Shown in pieces: positions 38,341-50,324 of a stretch of DNA of 64,000 nucleotides. Where the stretch lies: contig JANFAH010000005.1 of the NCBI GenBank assembly GCA_024663395.1, positions 2,418,001 to 2,482,000 on the forward strand, in the 5' to 3' direction. Source of the stretch: Pisolithus tinctorius. Its lineage: Eukaryota; Basidiomycota; Agaricomycetes; Boletales; Pisolithaceae. Position 1 is the stretch's first letter. Every line of letters begins with the position of its first letter. The notes under the pieces were generated by a model. The model worked only from the letters and a program-made list of their open reading frames with translations. It was not told the origin of the DNA and ran no database searches. The position numbers were made by a program, and so were the translations under genes.

Positions 38341-41300
38341 ATGGTCGTGAGCCCCTTCTCGCCTGGCGTCGTCGTTCTTCTCCAACGAGCTCGCACACAC
38401 GCAGACACATTCCTGCGGTCTTTTGGAATGTGCGTCACCGTGTTCTCGTCTCGATTTCTTCTGACAGAACCGTTCGCTTTGAGTGCAGACATTGCGCAAC
38501 GCACCAGATACGCCTAATTCTCATTTCCGCCGTCGTTATCACGTCCCTGTCCTATCCAGCACTTGCCACTTACTGGTCGGCCCCTTCTTATGCCCGTCTT
38601 GTATCAACATCGAACGTGCTCGACTCGTTTCTCGAGGAACATGTGGCCTCCGGTAGTCGTGCACAGCGCGACCTCCAGCACTTCTGGCAGGGCCACCATA
38701 ACCTCCAACTCCGCGAGGACGCGGTTGCGCGGGCACGCTGCGGGTTCGACCGTACTCTTCGTGTAGAACGAATCCTCGTCCGCAGCAACACAGCTGAAGA
38801 GGCCGGCGCACTGACCTCTCAGACGCTATCCTCCACCCTAGAGTTCGAGCGCCGCATATTGGAACGCGTCAATGCTCAAGGAAACCCGTGTCTTAGAGCT
38901 AACCCGACAGACTGTTTCGTACTCAGTCCCCTGGTCTTCTGGGACCACGACGAAGAACGCCTTCATGCAGACTTCAACATTTCTAACACCCTCAAGCACT
39001 ACAATGATGTCACGATTGCAGGAATCCCTCTCACACCCGAAATGGTCCTTGCAGGACGCAATTACGATTGGACCGGAAACATCAATGCCGCACTTTTCCT
39101 TGTCTTGACATTTGTGTTTCCCGAATCCGACTGCTCAACCAATGCTGGTCACAGTACCTGGCTCCAAATCTTGGCTAACTCTACCCAAGAACGCGTAGAT
39201 GTTTTCGCTGAAGCTGTTGAACCGAGGCTAATAGCTCTCGAGGTGAGTGGCTTTACGTTCAAAAGCGCAGGGTGTGCACTTATGCGTTTGTCAGTATGAT
39301 CACAGTCTAGCACGGAGCAAGAGTCTTTATTCGATATCCTCATTCCTTTACCTCGCCTATGGAATATTCTTTGTCTACGTCAGCTGGTCAATGAAACGTA
39401 TGAAAGGCGTGCATACGAGAATTGGGCTAACGTTCACCGCCCTGTTTGAAATTGCTGCCAGTACAATCACGAGTCTCAGTGTATGTGCTCTGATGCGCTT
39501 CAAGGTTAATATGGTGCCATGGTATTTTTTTCCTTCGCATACTATGTCACCATTTCTTACATTGAGCAGGAGTCTTTTGCCTGTCGTCATTATCTTTGTC
39601 GGAGCGGAAAACATGTTTAATCTCGTAAGTCAATGTGGTTCCTCCTTAGTCCTTTTGACAATAGGGCGTGTTCCAGGTGGATGCAGTGACCAAGACTTCT
39701 GTCACACTGTCCGTCAAGGAACGAGTTGCAGAGGGATTGAGCCGAGCTGGTACTTCCAACACATTGAAAGTTGTCTCCTACAACGCCGTTCTCGGCGTCA
39801 TTGCATATTTCTCCGCGGGTGCAATACGCCAATTTTGTACTTTCGCGGTCGTGGTTCTAGTGGCCCATTGGTTTCTTGCACATACCTTCTTCCTGGCAGT
39901 CTTATCGATCGATATTCAGAGACTGGAGGCAAGTGATCTTTGCAGCATGCTTTCGGTCTGAACTCAATATTTTCTGTCTAGTTGGATGAATTGCTACGTC
40001 AAAACCCCAGCTTGACTCCTGCTGTTGCTACCTCTCAACGCGATTCCACTCCTCCAACCTCTACACCATGGTGGCAACGAATCACTTATCTTACGAAAGA
40101 GCTCCTCAAGAGTCGTGCTACTAAAAATATTAGCTTGTTGCTCGTACGTTGCCATTGCTTTTCAGTTGCTCAGAAAGCAGAAATCTCAGAAGCTTCCAGC
40201 TTTTGGCAATAACAGCCACTCTCTATTTCATGACGAGACCAAGTATTCGTGATCAGCCTGACATCGGGATCGTGTTTCCTCCTGCTTTCCCTCGTTTCTC
40301 GGTACAGCCCGACCGTCACAAGATCGAGGATCCTGCATGGCGAATATGGAAAGTGCTCAATCCAGAAGAAGATCCTCTAGTTCACCTGCGGATAGAAGTT
40401 CCTACCATTGTTGCATTCAGGCCTGACGTCGACGTCGGTCAAGTTCCCCGATATCACCTTGGCCCGTCCTCACCGTGGCTGGGCTTCATTGTTTGGCTTT
40501 TGAAGATTCTAGTCCTTCCCATGGTGGCCACTCTCATCCCCCTATACGGACTCCTGCTCTACCTACTCAAGGACGCTGAGTTATTGGAAGCTCAGCGCAA
40601 TCGTGCTGGTGAGGATGCTACGGTAGCTTCCACCGCAAGCACCCTATTCGATCACGTTTCCTTTTCGACCCTTCCTCGCAGTTTTGCTACCGATATAGAG
40701 TTACTGGTGACCAGCGGAAACGGCCGTGTTCACGCTGCTGTTGGCCTGCAGAACGAGCTTAGCATCTGGAGACCTGACGAAAAAGAGCCAATTTGCATCG
40801 ATACTGATTCCATCCTTATGCGGATACCTACTACTCCATCGGCTCAACCGTCTATCTCTGCTCTTGCCATAGATGGTGAAGGAGATTTGATCGCCTTCGG
40901 GACGTCGACTGGGGTAATCTATGCGGGCCCCTTCAATGGAACAGAGACGAAATTCCATCAACCATTGGTTCTAAACGACAATCACTCGGAAGTCATGGAG
41001 CTCCATTTCGTCTCTCAGAGTTCAGTGCCCCCGCAGAAATCGGCACCAAACTCCCGACCAACTACCCCCGCGTCGTCGGGAGCTCTAATTGCCTTGTATG
41101 AGTCAGGGGCCGTTGCGTCGTGGAAACTTGATTCTCTTCCTGCTCATTCTTTCGTTAAACCGAAAAATTCTTCAGGTCCCATCGTACGAAGCCATTTCCT
41201 GCGCATACGTTCGAGCGACCGCCTTTTAACGGCATTTTCTTTTGAAGACGGATCTCTAGAAGTCACCGAAGTCGGCGTTGTTAAAGAGACGGCGCCTGTT

Positions 41301-42362
41301 TCTAGCTGTCTGCGTGCTGGGAATCCCTTCGACAGAGTAGTAAAGGTCGACGCTTGCTGTATTCAGAGTAACGACACGGAACACATCATCATGTGTATAG
41401 CATCGGAGGCAGGAGTCGTATCTCTGTGGGATGCACATTCTGCCGAATGCCTGCTCATCATGGGCGAACCACGCGGTAATGTTGACAAATTGCGCGTTTC
41501 TGCCATCCGTTCGGAGACTTGTCACTTTTGCGGTGAACTTCCTCTCGATAGTTTCCTCGTTGCTCTTTCGGTTGGCCATACCGTCGTCGCTTATAGAGTA
41601 TACATGACTTCCCAAACGAGGCGTTGTTCATGTCCAAGCAACGTTCCTAGACAGGGGTCCGTTCTGTCCCCAGGAATGGGTCTGCGCTCGCGAAGCAGTA
41701 GTATGGTTTCGGTGACCGGGTCTCCCACTTCGGCGAGGAGGCTTTCTACTGTTAGCAATTCCTCAACATCTGATACAAGCTTTCCTGTTTCCGGGCATGG
41801 GGTGCTCTCTCGCAGAGCCTCGGAAAAGGAATCCCTCCGCCGTCCTCTCGAAATCTTGTCTTTACCCTCATCCATTGACGAGCAAGATGGGCATCCCCAC
41901 CCTGTTGGTCCTGCAGATTCGACATTACTTCTCCCTGTCACGCCGTCTCGAGCGACGTTTATCCGAGTTGGAGAAGCATCTTGTGAGCGAGGTGGGTGGG
42001 ACATTGTCGATGGAAAAGTGGTAGGGATAAGGCGAATATCTCGCCCTCAGGGCAAGTCAAAAGAGGGTCTTTCCGGTAGCCCTTCTGCCACTCAATTGTG
42101 GGGTTTGACAGAAGGTGTCCTTGACCGGTGGGAGTGTTGGTCGTACGAACCTAGAGGCAGTTCATTGCAGGCATCCATGCTGAGTCGTCTGTGCGGCGGC
42201 CCTCGCCATTTTTCCTTGATTGCAAAACAGTCACACAACACACTGGGAGCCAGGGTTGACTATCCACGGCTACCGTTCACCCGGGTCACGGGGTTCCGGA
42301 TAGTTGGATCCACTGGGATGGCAGGTTTTGGGAATACGGTCGGGATCTTTCATTTTTCTTAG
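38341..42362 (+). CDS. SCAP: SCAP/Scp1, sterol-sensing escort of SREBP
   Basis: The conserved N-terminus CATHQIRLILISAVVITSL starts the first membrane helix. A luminal loop follows, then a sterol-sensing domain: YLAYGIFFVYVSWSM, LFEIAASTITSLSVCAL, FVGAENMFNLVDAVTKTSV and VVSYNAVLGVIAYFSAGAI. A further membrane helix (FIVWLLKILVLPMVATLIP) leads into a large cytosolic WD40-type domain (GVVSLWDAHSAECLLIMG). SCAP binds SREBP and lets it leave the ER when sterol or oxygen is low. The proposed first exon starts at 38341 (MVVSPFSPG) and joins in phase through a very short 38-nt intron (38430-38467). This is the least certain part of the model. Confidence 0.9.
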
Positions 42363-42496
42363 TTTACATATTTTACGGACTCCTTGTATCTGTTGCTGTC
42401 ATCGCATTTTTATGTTTTGTACTTTACGACTAGTCGCGCATAAAATCTTGATGCAACCGTTATCATGATTCGGAGCGCACATATCAACAAAGTCTC

Positions 42497-44327
42497 TCAT
42501 CGAACCATTGCTAATATTCTCTGGTAATCATCGCGGACACTTTGGAAAGTTTCCTCGAGTTTCTCTAGCCGTTCTTCCTTCTCCAGTTGCGCCAAAACCT
42601 CCTATCCAAATGAAGTGAAATTAGTGTATGCACGAGAATCTTAGCCGCCACCCACGAAGTTGAACCGGTATAGTCGCTCTTTTACTTGCAGTCGGAATGC
42701 CCTCTCTGCCCGCACGTCTGCAGAGTCAAGGTGCAGTAGGATCAGCATTTCCACCAGCCTATGGAATTGTCGCTGCCACAATGAGTTAGCACGGAATAGA
42801 TGGCCTCAGTCAAAGTGTTCCCACACTGGCAATCTTAAGGTCTTTACGCCAATTCTCCGCCCACGCCCTGTCCACGGGTGGACCCATTTTCCCTTTACCC
42901 TTGCTTCCAAGTGGGACAACTTGAGTTCGGGAACGCGATTTTCCTTTGCTAACTCGACCGCCACCATGTGAACCGGTCACGCCAGAATCACCAAATCCTT
43001 CTCGTATAAACTGTTCATGAGCGAGGAGCATCCGAAGATCATTTCGATCGCGGAGGTCCTCAAAAGCTTCTGCGGGGTCCTCCACCGTGAGCTCAGACAC
43101 GGCGGGACAAGAAAGAACGTAGTTATATATTGCTTTATATAACTCGGCTACAATCTGGCGTCAGAAGGGCACCGTGGAATTAAATTGGACGCGTACAGCC
43201 ATGACCTTGTCGTTGGTAAGGAGGAAGGATGACGAATTGGCTGTTCCGGTCGTCAGCTGTGGTGGATTATATCATTTCTGTACGCGGAACTTACCTGAGA
43301 CGCAGCCGAACCCTTTCCGGGAAGCAATAAAAGTTGTAGAGTGACGAATAACCGACAAAATGATAGGTTGGTGTACCATTTGCGCGTTTCCGTTTCTCGT
43401 ACCTGCAAAACCCTCCTGTCAGCCCTTTGCGGCAAGGACAAGTTTGAGAGAAAACCGACAGTACGACGAACTCCCACCCTTCTTCCTCCTCGTTAATATA
43501 CGAACCTGCCTCAATATATAACAATATAAAAATCTGCATCCGTCTGTGATACTCCCTGAATCCAGGGTCGTCCAACGTAGCCTGGGATGCACTGTTACGA
43601 CGCTGCCGTTGCAGAAAGAGATGCAACTGACATGATATACTTCGTACTCTATGGTCTCTTCGCTCGTGCCATCCGGTAGAGCATGAATTCTCGGGGAGCG
43701 CTTATACGAATGAACGAGCCTTCCTATTGGCTTGAATGAAATCGCATCTTCTTCAACTCGTGAAAGAAACATCGCCTCGTCAGTGTCGTACCCTGTGTTA
43801 GTCTGAGAGTGGGGAAAACCCGGCTCAAGACACGAGACGTACCAGGGGGTATAAATTCGCTGAGAATACCTTCTGCGTTGTCCACTGTTGATGACGCATC
43901 TAGCTTCTTGGCATAGCTGACAGAGAGGAATTGTGCAAGAGAACCCGAAGCAAAACGCAGCTGAGCGAATACATTCAGAAATGAGCGTCGACGGTGGATA
44001 CAGTGCGAGGACTGACGTCAATGACGAGGTCTTCATAGCCGTATATCTTTTCCTCTTCGCCGTATATCTACGAAGATGATACGGAATCCGTTTCTAAGTC
44101 TGCCTGACTGACTGTAATGTTCCTCACCGGATACGTGAACGTCGGGTGAAATTGTTCGAATGATTCGTCACTCCGCAAGGCCTTTTTATCTTCCTGAGCC
44201 CGAACTATGTGCCACCAGCGAGAACGCGCTCGTCAGTCACCGCATTATCTAGCTTAGCGCCCGGGTACCTACCCAAGGAGAGGGTTAACGCCTCGTTTGA
44301 GTCTGTCGTCCAGTCACCACCGGCCAT
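42497..44327 (-). CDS. HAT1: Histone acetyltransferase type B, catalytic subunit
   Basis: The start MAGGDWTTDSNEALTLSL splices in phase to VRAQEDKKAL and FEQFHPTFTYP. Next are YGYEDLVIDL-type sequence, FASGSLAQFL and GYDTDEAMF. The catalytic domain has YHFVGYSSLYNFYCFPERV, then LSQFVILPPYQRQGHG across an intron. The QRQGHG loop binds acetyl-CoA. SELTVEDPAEAFEDLRDRND follows, the acidic signature of HAT1. The helical tail ends RDDYQRILAMVR at 42497. HAT1 acetylates new histone H4 on Lys5/Lys12 before nucleosome assembly. The gene has about ten exons and diverges from MTW1 across only 120 bp. Confidence 0.92.
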
Positions 44328-44447
44328 TGATTGAGTATGTTATGTGGTTTTTCAGGTCTGAGGAGGTTTCTGTGCCAGCCGTACTATTTGGTGGACAGGA
44401 TGGACGCGTCGTGTCTCGGTCGACGCGCCTGTCATTGAAGCCACGAT
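44328..44447. promoter_or_regulatory. 120-bp bidirectional HAT1/MTW1 promoter with an MCB element
   Basis: This gap must serve both genes. It contains ACGCGT at 44404-44409, the MluI cell-cycle box bound by MBF/SBF-type factors, and a related GACGCGCC about 15 bp downstream. Confidence 0.55.
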
Positions 44448-45404
44448 ATGAGTGCACAAGGACCAACTGTTCCACCCGTCTTACTCCCCGAAATTCTCGA
44501 GTTTTCTCCTCAATTACTACTCGACGACATTATCAACTTCGCTAATGAAGCTATTACGAATGCCGTAGACGGTCTGGAGGAGTTCCTCTTTCGTTGGGCG
44601 GCGGACCGCGAAGCGAGGGTCCGTGACGACTGGGACAGCACTCAGGAAGTGGAACAGGGTCTCGTCGCGTTTCAGACGCTCCTGGAGTACCATACAGACA
44701 TTGCGTTCGATTTCTTCGAGACGTGGTCTCTCCGCAATATCTTTGCTATGCCAGCAGACCTTCCAATTGTCGTGCCCCACCAAGAAGGGCTGGACTTGGA
44801 CTACCCCGCTGAGCTAGAGACGGAACTCATGGCAGAAGTACAGAGTTTGCGTAAGAAGATAGATGCTGTGAGTGCAACTTGCAAAGACGATGTCCACCAC
44901 AGTGTCAATGACACGTCCCACCAGCAACGGCGGCTGAAGCGCCTTCTGACGCGCTCTGCAAGACTATCCACAGCCAAGGCACGCCAAAGTGAAAAGAAGT
45001 TGTCAGATCTGTCGTTTCTGCAGGATCCACTACTGCTTGAACTAGGCCAGATTGCCGACCGTTTTGAATCCATGTTCACCGCAGCGTCATCGCTGCCACC
45101 TCTCACTCCCGAATCTACGGCGGCACTGACACAACTGCCTCTTCCTGACCCAGGAAAGAGACCTTGGGAATTAAGCAGGGCTGGATACATGGACTGGGCA
45201 ACAAAACAGCTGTTGGCCAAAGTCAAGCAACGGAGCTCAGACGTAGGAAACTCCGTTACCGGGTCCATAACCGCCCTCATCGATAACATCGGAACGGCCC
45301 AACGCCTCGAAGTTATTGCGAAATACGAATCTGTTAGATCGTCTGAGGAAACTCGACAACACCCCGCCCCTCCAAATGACGTTGAGATGAATGATTTGGA
45401 TTAG
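44448..45404 (+). CDS. MTW1: MIS12/MTW1 kinetochore protein
   Basis: A single open frame of 318 codons, unusual here because nearly all neighbours have introns. The N-terminal head carries LLPEILEFSPQLLLDDIINF and a following VDGLEEFL segment. Then come EVEQGLVAFQTLLEYHTDIA and WSLRNIFAMPADLPIVVPH, all typical of the Mis12 family. The C-terminal half is predicted helical and coiled-coil with many Lys/Arg/Glu/Gln, and ends NDVEMNDLD. The MIND/Mis12 complex joins CENP-C and CENP-T chromatin to the Ndc80 microtubule coupler. It shares a promoter with HAT1. Confidence 0.92.
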   Translation: MSAQGPTVPPVLLPEILEFSPQLLLDDIINFANEAITNAVDGLEEFLFRWAADREARVRDDWDSTQEVEQGLVAFQTLLEYHTDIAFDFFETWSLRNIFAMPADLPIVVPHQEGLDLDYPAELETELMAEVQSLRKKIDAVSATCKDDVHHSVNDTSHQQRRLKRLLTRSARLSTAKARQSEKKLSDLSFLQDPLLLELGQIADRFESMFTAASSLPPLTPESTAALTQLPLPDPGKRPWELSRAGYMDWATKQLLAKVKQRSSDVGNSVTGSITALIDNIGTAQRLEVIAKYESVRSSEETRQHPAPPNDVEMNDLD

Positions 45405-47189
45405 TAAGGTTTGCCTAGGGATAAGTCTGTACGAGGTTTCTGATCGTTCGTTAGGGCATTTATGTGTTCTGTATTTTTTGTATAGTTTCAATGATTGGTG
45501 TCGCCCAGCGTTTGTAGTAAGTGTGGCACTTGTCAAAGAAGAAGAAAATCGTTCCTGGATTGGATAGTCAACGCCCACAGGATCGAGTCGATCCTCAGGA
45601 GGTCGCAAGAGAACCTCTTGACGGCACACTAGGCAGAATCATAACGAGGCGAGATGCATGACTAGGACTCCTGGTTTATTGACAGAAGAATGTTTACTTT
45701 GCCAGAAACTGGCTCAGGGAGCCGGCAAATTCCCGAGGATGCTGCCGCGATCAATATCCCGCGAAAACTGGACAACGCCAGTGAACATCGGCGCAGGCTT
45801 CGGTGTGGTTACTTACAAGGTTTTAATCCGCCTGAAATCGATGCATGCTGATCAGGACCAGAAAAATGTTGGATATCTCGATCCTCACTCCCCTTGGCGA
45901 GGCTCGACCTGGCAGTCGTGAATTATACATTCAACGTTCGTCCGCACTCCAGCATAGACTCGAAGAGGGGATTATGATTCTGCTCTCGAGCAGCGCGAAG
46001 TGACCACATCAAAACTAGCTGTGCTTCACCGCAATCCTTCGGCATGCCTTATATAAATCACCACATTGTATTGAGAGTTCGACAGCAAGAGACACTCAAA
46101 ACATGGTGCGCACTGCCTCCACCCGTCTTCATCAGAAGGAATGGTGTTCCACGGCCGTGTTGTGGACACCAAGAGATACTTATCCTCACGTCACTGGCTC
46201 ACCATCTCAACGTTATCCACCAAAGAAATTGTGGATGCAGCATCCTTGATGTCTCAATTTGATGATTATCGTAATACCTGCTCAGGGAGACCTCGGAACG
46301 TACGAAATGGGCTTGGCTGCGGCGATCCGGGACGGCTCTCCCCTAGGGATAACCATCGACAATGAAGGGACAGACCTGGACAGACGCACGGGAGCCTTCC
46401 TTTGGCGACTCTCCAGCTGGGGTTGAGAAATGAGGGCATACCCGGAAAGATAAGCGCAAGGGCGACAATGCGCTCGACAGCATTGATGTCTTGGCAGGTC
46501 TAATCCGTAAGCCCTTTCTTCTTTTCATACTAATCATCCTGTAGGACTCCTGACACACTTCCGTCACTTGCGAGTGGTATCTTTATAGGTAGGGCCCGAT
46601 ACTGTTCCACCATCATGTTCTAGAAGATCGATGAACATATAAAATCATATCAGATCAATGTACCTTAACTTCAAATCCGTTGCCGGTCTCCAGGAGGCGA
46701 AGAGAGACACCCAAAGCTGGTAAGCCGGCAACTTATTAGTATGAGGGATAGAACTCCCTGACAAGGCCTACCCCACATTACTTGCCAAAAAGACTTGCCG
46801 TAAGATCTGCTGGACGATTCGTCAGCTAGATAAGACCTGGTTTTGTGTCAAGTCACCGTCGACCGAGGGTTAAGCACTAAGGGCTTATCGGGGTTGCGAG
46901 GTATGCAGTGCCTCATCATCTTCTCGCGATGGAGTAGTACCTGTCAACGACAGACTGCATTTTGGAGGGGAGGGAGAAAATGCGGCACAAGAATGTGGTA
47001 CAATGAACTTGCCAAGTCCCTGTTAAACGGTTTTGGATTTGGGTAAGTTAGTTTTCAGGTCGGCGGCTTTCAAAGGCAGCAGCCGCTAAACCTTTTGTGT
47101 CCTGCCAAGGTTATGGTTTTCTAGAGAGAAGACGGAGTGCTGTTTATCATTCAGCGGCAGCCACAAAGCGGATATGCACCTATTAACCC
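45405..47189. other. Gene-poor interval with coding-like fragments
   Basis: There is no complete gene. Two plus-strand stretches look protein-like: about 45880-46003 (ILTPLGEARPGSRELYIQRS, to a stop) and 46286-46426 (GDLGTYEMGLAAAIRDGSPL, to a stop, preceded by a CTCAG acceptor). They may be remains of one decayed gene. I do not recognise the family. Confidence 0.35.
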
Positions 47190-47560
47190 GGTAGCCACAA
47201 GCTCATACGTCAATGCTCCCATTACCCCTGAGTTGCATACTGGTTGCTTTCCACTAGAAGATCATTTTAATAGATACTAGGCTGCAGCGACGTCCCACGG
47301 CGTGTCCCCCTGGTCAGTTTGACGCGCCAAGCTGGCCTTGTGACGAATTTGTCTTGAAATCTGTCACTTAAGATAGACAACCCAACCAGTATGACCGTCG
47401 GTGGCCACATCTTGTGCTTGTCACGCTAAGAGCAGAATGGTGAATTTGCGATAAGCATCATAGTGGAAATCGCGCGCCCCACATTTGCGTCACAACAGGC
47501 ACAGGAAAGCAGACCGCACGGTAGGATATGAACGGGGTTATATCTTGGCGCACCTTCAAG
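47190..47560 (-). pseudogene. Decayed paralogue of the candidate gene at 50325-50922
   Basis: Several blocks align collinearly with the region right of GH3. Pairs are 47281/50533 (20 of 21 bases), 47313/50562, 47353/50602 and 47433/50698, with small gaps between them, several of them 3 nt. On the minus strand this copy reads TPWDVAAA and then hits a stop, where the other copy reads RPWDVTAAQDDAWALAE. Similarity runs through the sequence that would be introns, so this is duplicated genomic DNA rather than a retrocopy. Confidence 0.55.
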
Positions 47561-48078
47561 CTTCAAGTGGCTCGAGGGTGTCCACTTCACTGTTACTTAC
47601 CACTCCTTTCCTCCCAATGCCAGCGGTGACCCAAATCGAGGCTTGCAGGGAGTCGATTGACTCTCAGGTACAAGCGATGCACATACTATACCTCCTCAGC
47701 CTGGAGGGACGCCTGTATTCGCCGCAGATTCCCCCCAGGAAGATACACTCCACTACTCAAACTATGTATTGGAAACCCTGCGTAGAATGGCGGAGAGAGC
47801 TGGTGTGTGTGGTGAGGCGTAGAGGAACGGAATGGTGCCGAAGTGGGGATGTGACGACGGACTGCTGACGGTCATCTACAAATTGGGACGTTGGGAGACA
47901 TCCATTGGTCATCTATTCAAGCCATATATTGTCCAAAAAGTCTTTGTACTGTAGTGTACAGAATCTTGACATTCTTAGCACGGGGACCTTGTGAACTCGC
48001 GGTACCCCTACATCGGTTTTTAGCTGCACTGTAATACGCAACTGTGTTCATTGCAGTGGGCCAGACTATTGAGTACGA

Positions 48079-50154
48079 TCAGAGCTCCATCATAACCCTC
48101 TCCGCAATCCACTCTTGTGCCTTGGAGTCGGAGAGGACAACGGGAACCTTAATCTGGCCAACACCAAACTTCATACTTTCACCTCGCCACCGCCGATAGT
48201 CTGCAAAAGTCTCGGGCTTAACAATACGAATCGTGGGCAAACCAAGCTCGCCCCCATCGAATGCAATCTGGTGTTCTTCGCTTGTCGCAGCGAGGGCTGC
48301 GAAGGCTTTCTGTCTTGCAAATTTCGCATTGGGTCCTATTAGATCACATGAGTTTTGTGAGTCAAATAGTCAACACAATACCGTAGTACCTATGTCTCCT
48401 GTGATTCCGATAAAAAATCCCACTGTCTGGGGGAACTTGCGGTCGTCAACGACTGTTGTGAACTCGTGTACCTGCACAGTATCCTCCCCGCTAATCGCAT
48501 GAATCACGCTGACAAGATCAGCTTCAGTGATCATGGCATGTGGCAGCCGGAGTTCCAGACTTCACGATTGTGCATGAAAGAATCGTAATCAGGAAAGGAA
48601 AATAAGTGACCGAAGGAATCTCCCTTACTTCTTCCGCCTGGAGTACCTGAATACCGGCAACCCGTTACGCGGGTCGAAGCCGGTGACTTGGATGACGTCG
48701 TCTATAAGATATCTCCATAGTCCATCATAGGTCGTTGACACAGGCTGGTAGAACATTCCAGGTTGAAGTTCCCACTAACCGGAGTGCATCAGTCGAAGAC
48801 GAGCACAGGGGAAAGATACATACCGCTTGAAGTATTTTTCCATTTGTCTCTCCTTCTGTCATGTCAAGAAACTCGATAAGGTCATTGGCTGCAATAACAA
48901 AAGTTTCCGTATCTTCAAAGTTGAGGGTTCTGCCTATGAGACCTTCTGTACATATATACCAAGTGTTGTGGATGATTACATTTGGTCCAAGCACCGACCT
49001 CGCCTAACCGAGGTGAGGTACATTGTCCTGTTATGAAAGGGGTATATGCTCACCTGAGGTAATGCCGCGGCGAATGTACCACTACAGATGCCTTTGAGGA
49101 GCTTCAAATTCGGCCAGACACGCTGGGCCCACCGTGAGTAAGAGAGAGGAGGTCCTATGTTCTGAAGTTCATCTGCCCGTTGTGGGTTTGCACGCAAGTG
49201 GATCTAATGTCATCAGATTTCGTCACTGCACGCGTATCATTTTGATTACTCACCTGCAAGTAAGGCCGGACGTGGTCTATCTGATCGAAATCTGGGATGA
49301 TCCCATTCCGAATACCTGAGACGAGTACGTCCCACTCTTCTTTGGTGCGATGCACCATGTCGATGAAATAAGGTAAAAATGTCACAGCAAACCCCTCCAG
49401 GGATGTATTCGCCAACGCAAAGAGTGCGTGGATCAGCAGGAAGGACCGATGGTGAATGATAAATCCTGTTGCCCATGGAGCTACGTGGCCGGGGACTGCG
49501 CAAGTAACGTCGTGTGTAAATGACCACAATCAATGAAATTTGGATGATGATCCACTTACGTATAGACCCCATGCGAGTGTCATCAGTTTCGATGGACCAA
49601 TTATTCTGTAAGCGCATTACCCCGGACGACTGGTTGCATAGAGGAATCCTCTTCGTGACTTCTCCAGAATCCGTTACTACTTCTACTGGGTCTCTATATG
49701 CGAAGGTAAAAAGGAATGCAGTAGTTTTTATACGCAAAGGCGGGGGTCCGTGGGCATAGGGCTGAGAGCGAAAGTACTTCACGAACTGCTTGGACTTCCT
49801 GTTCGTTGTGGCACTTGAGAGGGGGATGTAAATTGGAAGACCAGGTGCAAACATGTCCTCAACTTCGGACAACTTGCAAGGGCGGGAATTGAACTTGTCA
49901 AAAAACGGGCGGTAAGACTCGTAGTCTGTAAGCGGGACATGGCGACGGAAGTCAGAAAGAACAGACTCATCAGTCTGCACGTCCGTATTTTCAATAGCCA
50001 GCCGGAAGTCCGAGAGGCTGGAGGAGCTACGAGCATAACGGCTCTTGCTGTTGACAGCTATCAGGTCCCTCAAACGACGGTCCGTATCCTCTTTCAGGAC
50101 TGCTTCGAGCTCGGGGGTCAAGGCAGTAATCGGATGCACTGTGTTAGTAGACAT
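48079..50154 (-). CDS. GH3-family acyl-acid-amido synthetase-like enzyme
   Basis: The start MSTNTVHPITALTPELEAVL leads into VPLTDYESYRPFFDKFNSRP and LPIYIPLSSATTNRKSKQF, the GH3 signature with the ATP-binding Ser/Thr-rich loop. After splicing come LPGHVAPWATGFIIHHRSF, KRVWPNLK-type sequence (RWAQRVWPNLKLLKGICSG), HNTWYICTEGLIG and YDGLWRYLIDDVIQVTGFD. The C-terminal domain has MITEADLVSVIHAI and ends EWIAERVMMEL. All six inner introns I checked are in phase, so the gene looks intact. GH3 enzymes adenylate carboxylic acids and conjugate them to amino acids. In plants they act on auxin and jasmonate. The substrate in this fungus is unknown. Confidence 0.88.
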
Positions 50155-50324
50155 CGAGGGCGGGAAATCTGGACTACGTGTGGCTGGTCTGGTGATTTTG
50201 AAGAAAAGTTCGATATCAAGATAAACCTTTTATATAGACATCCCCACAGGACTACGGCTCCCTTGCCGCCTAGCTCCACCTCGTAACCGGTACGACAAAG
50301 ATGCACTTGGATGATATTGCTCAG

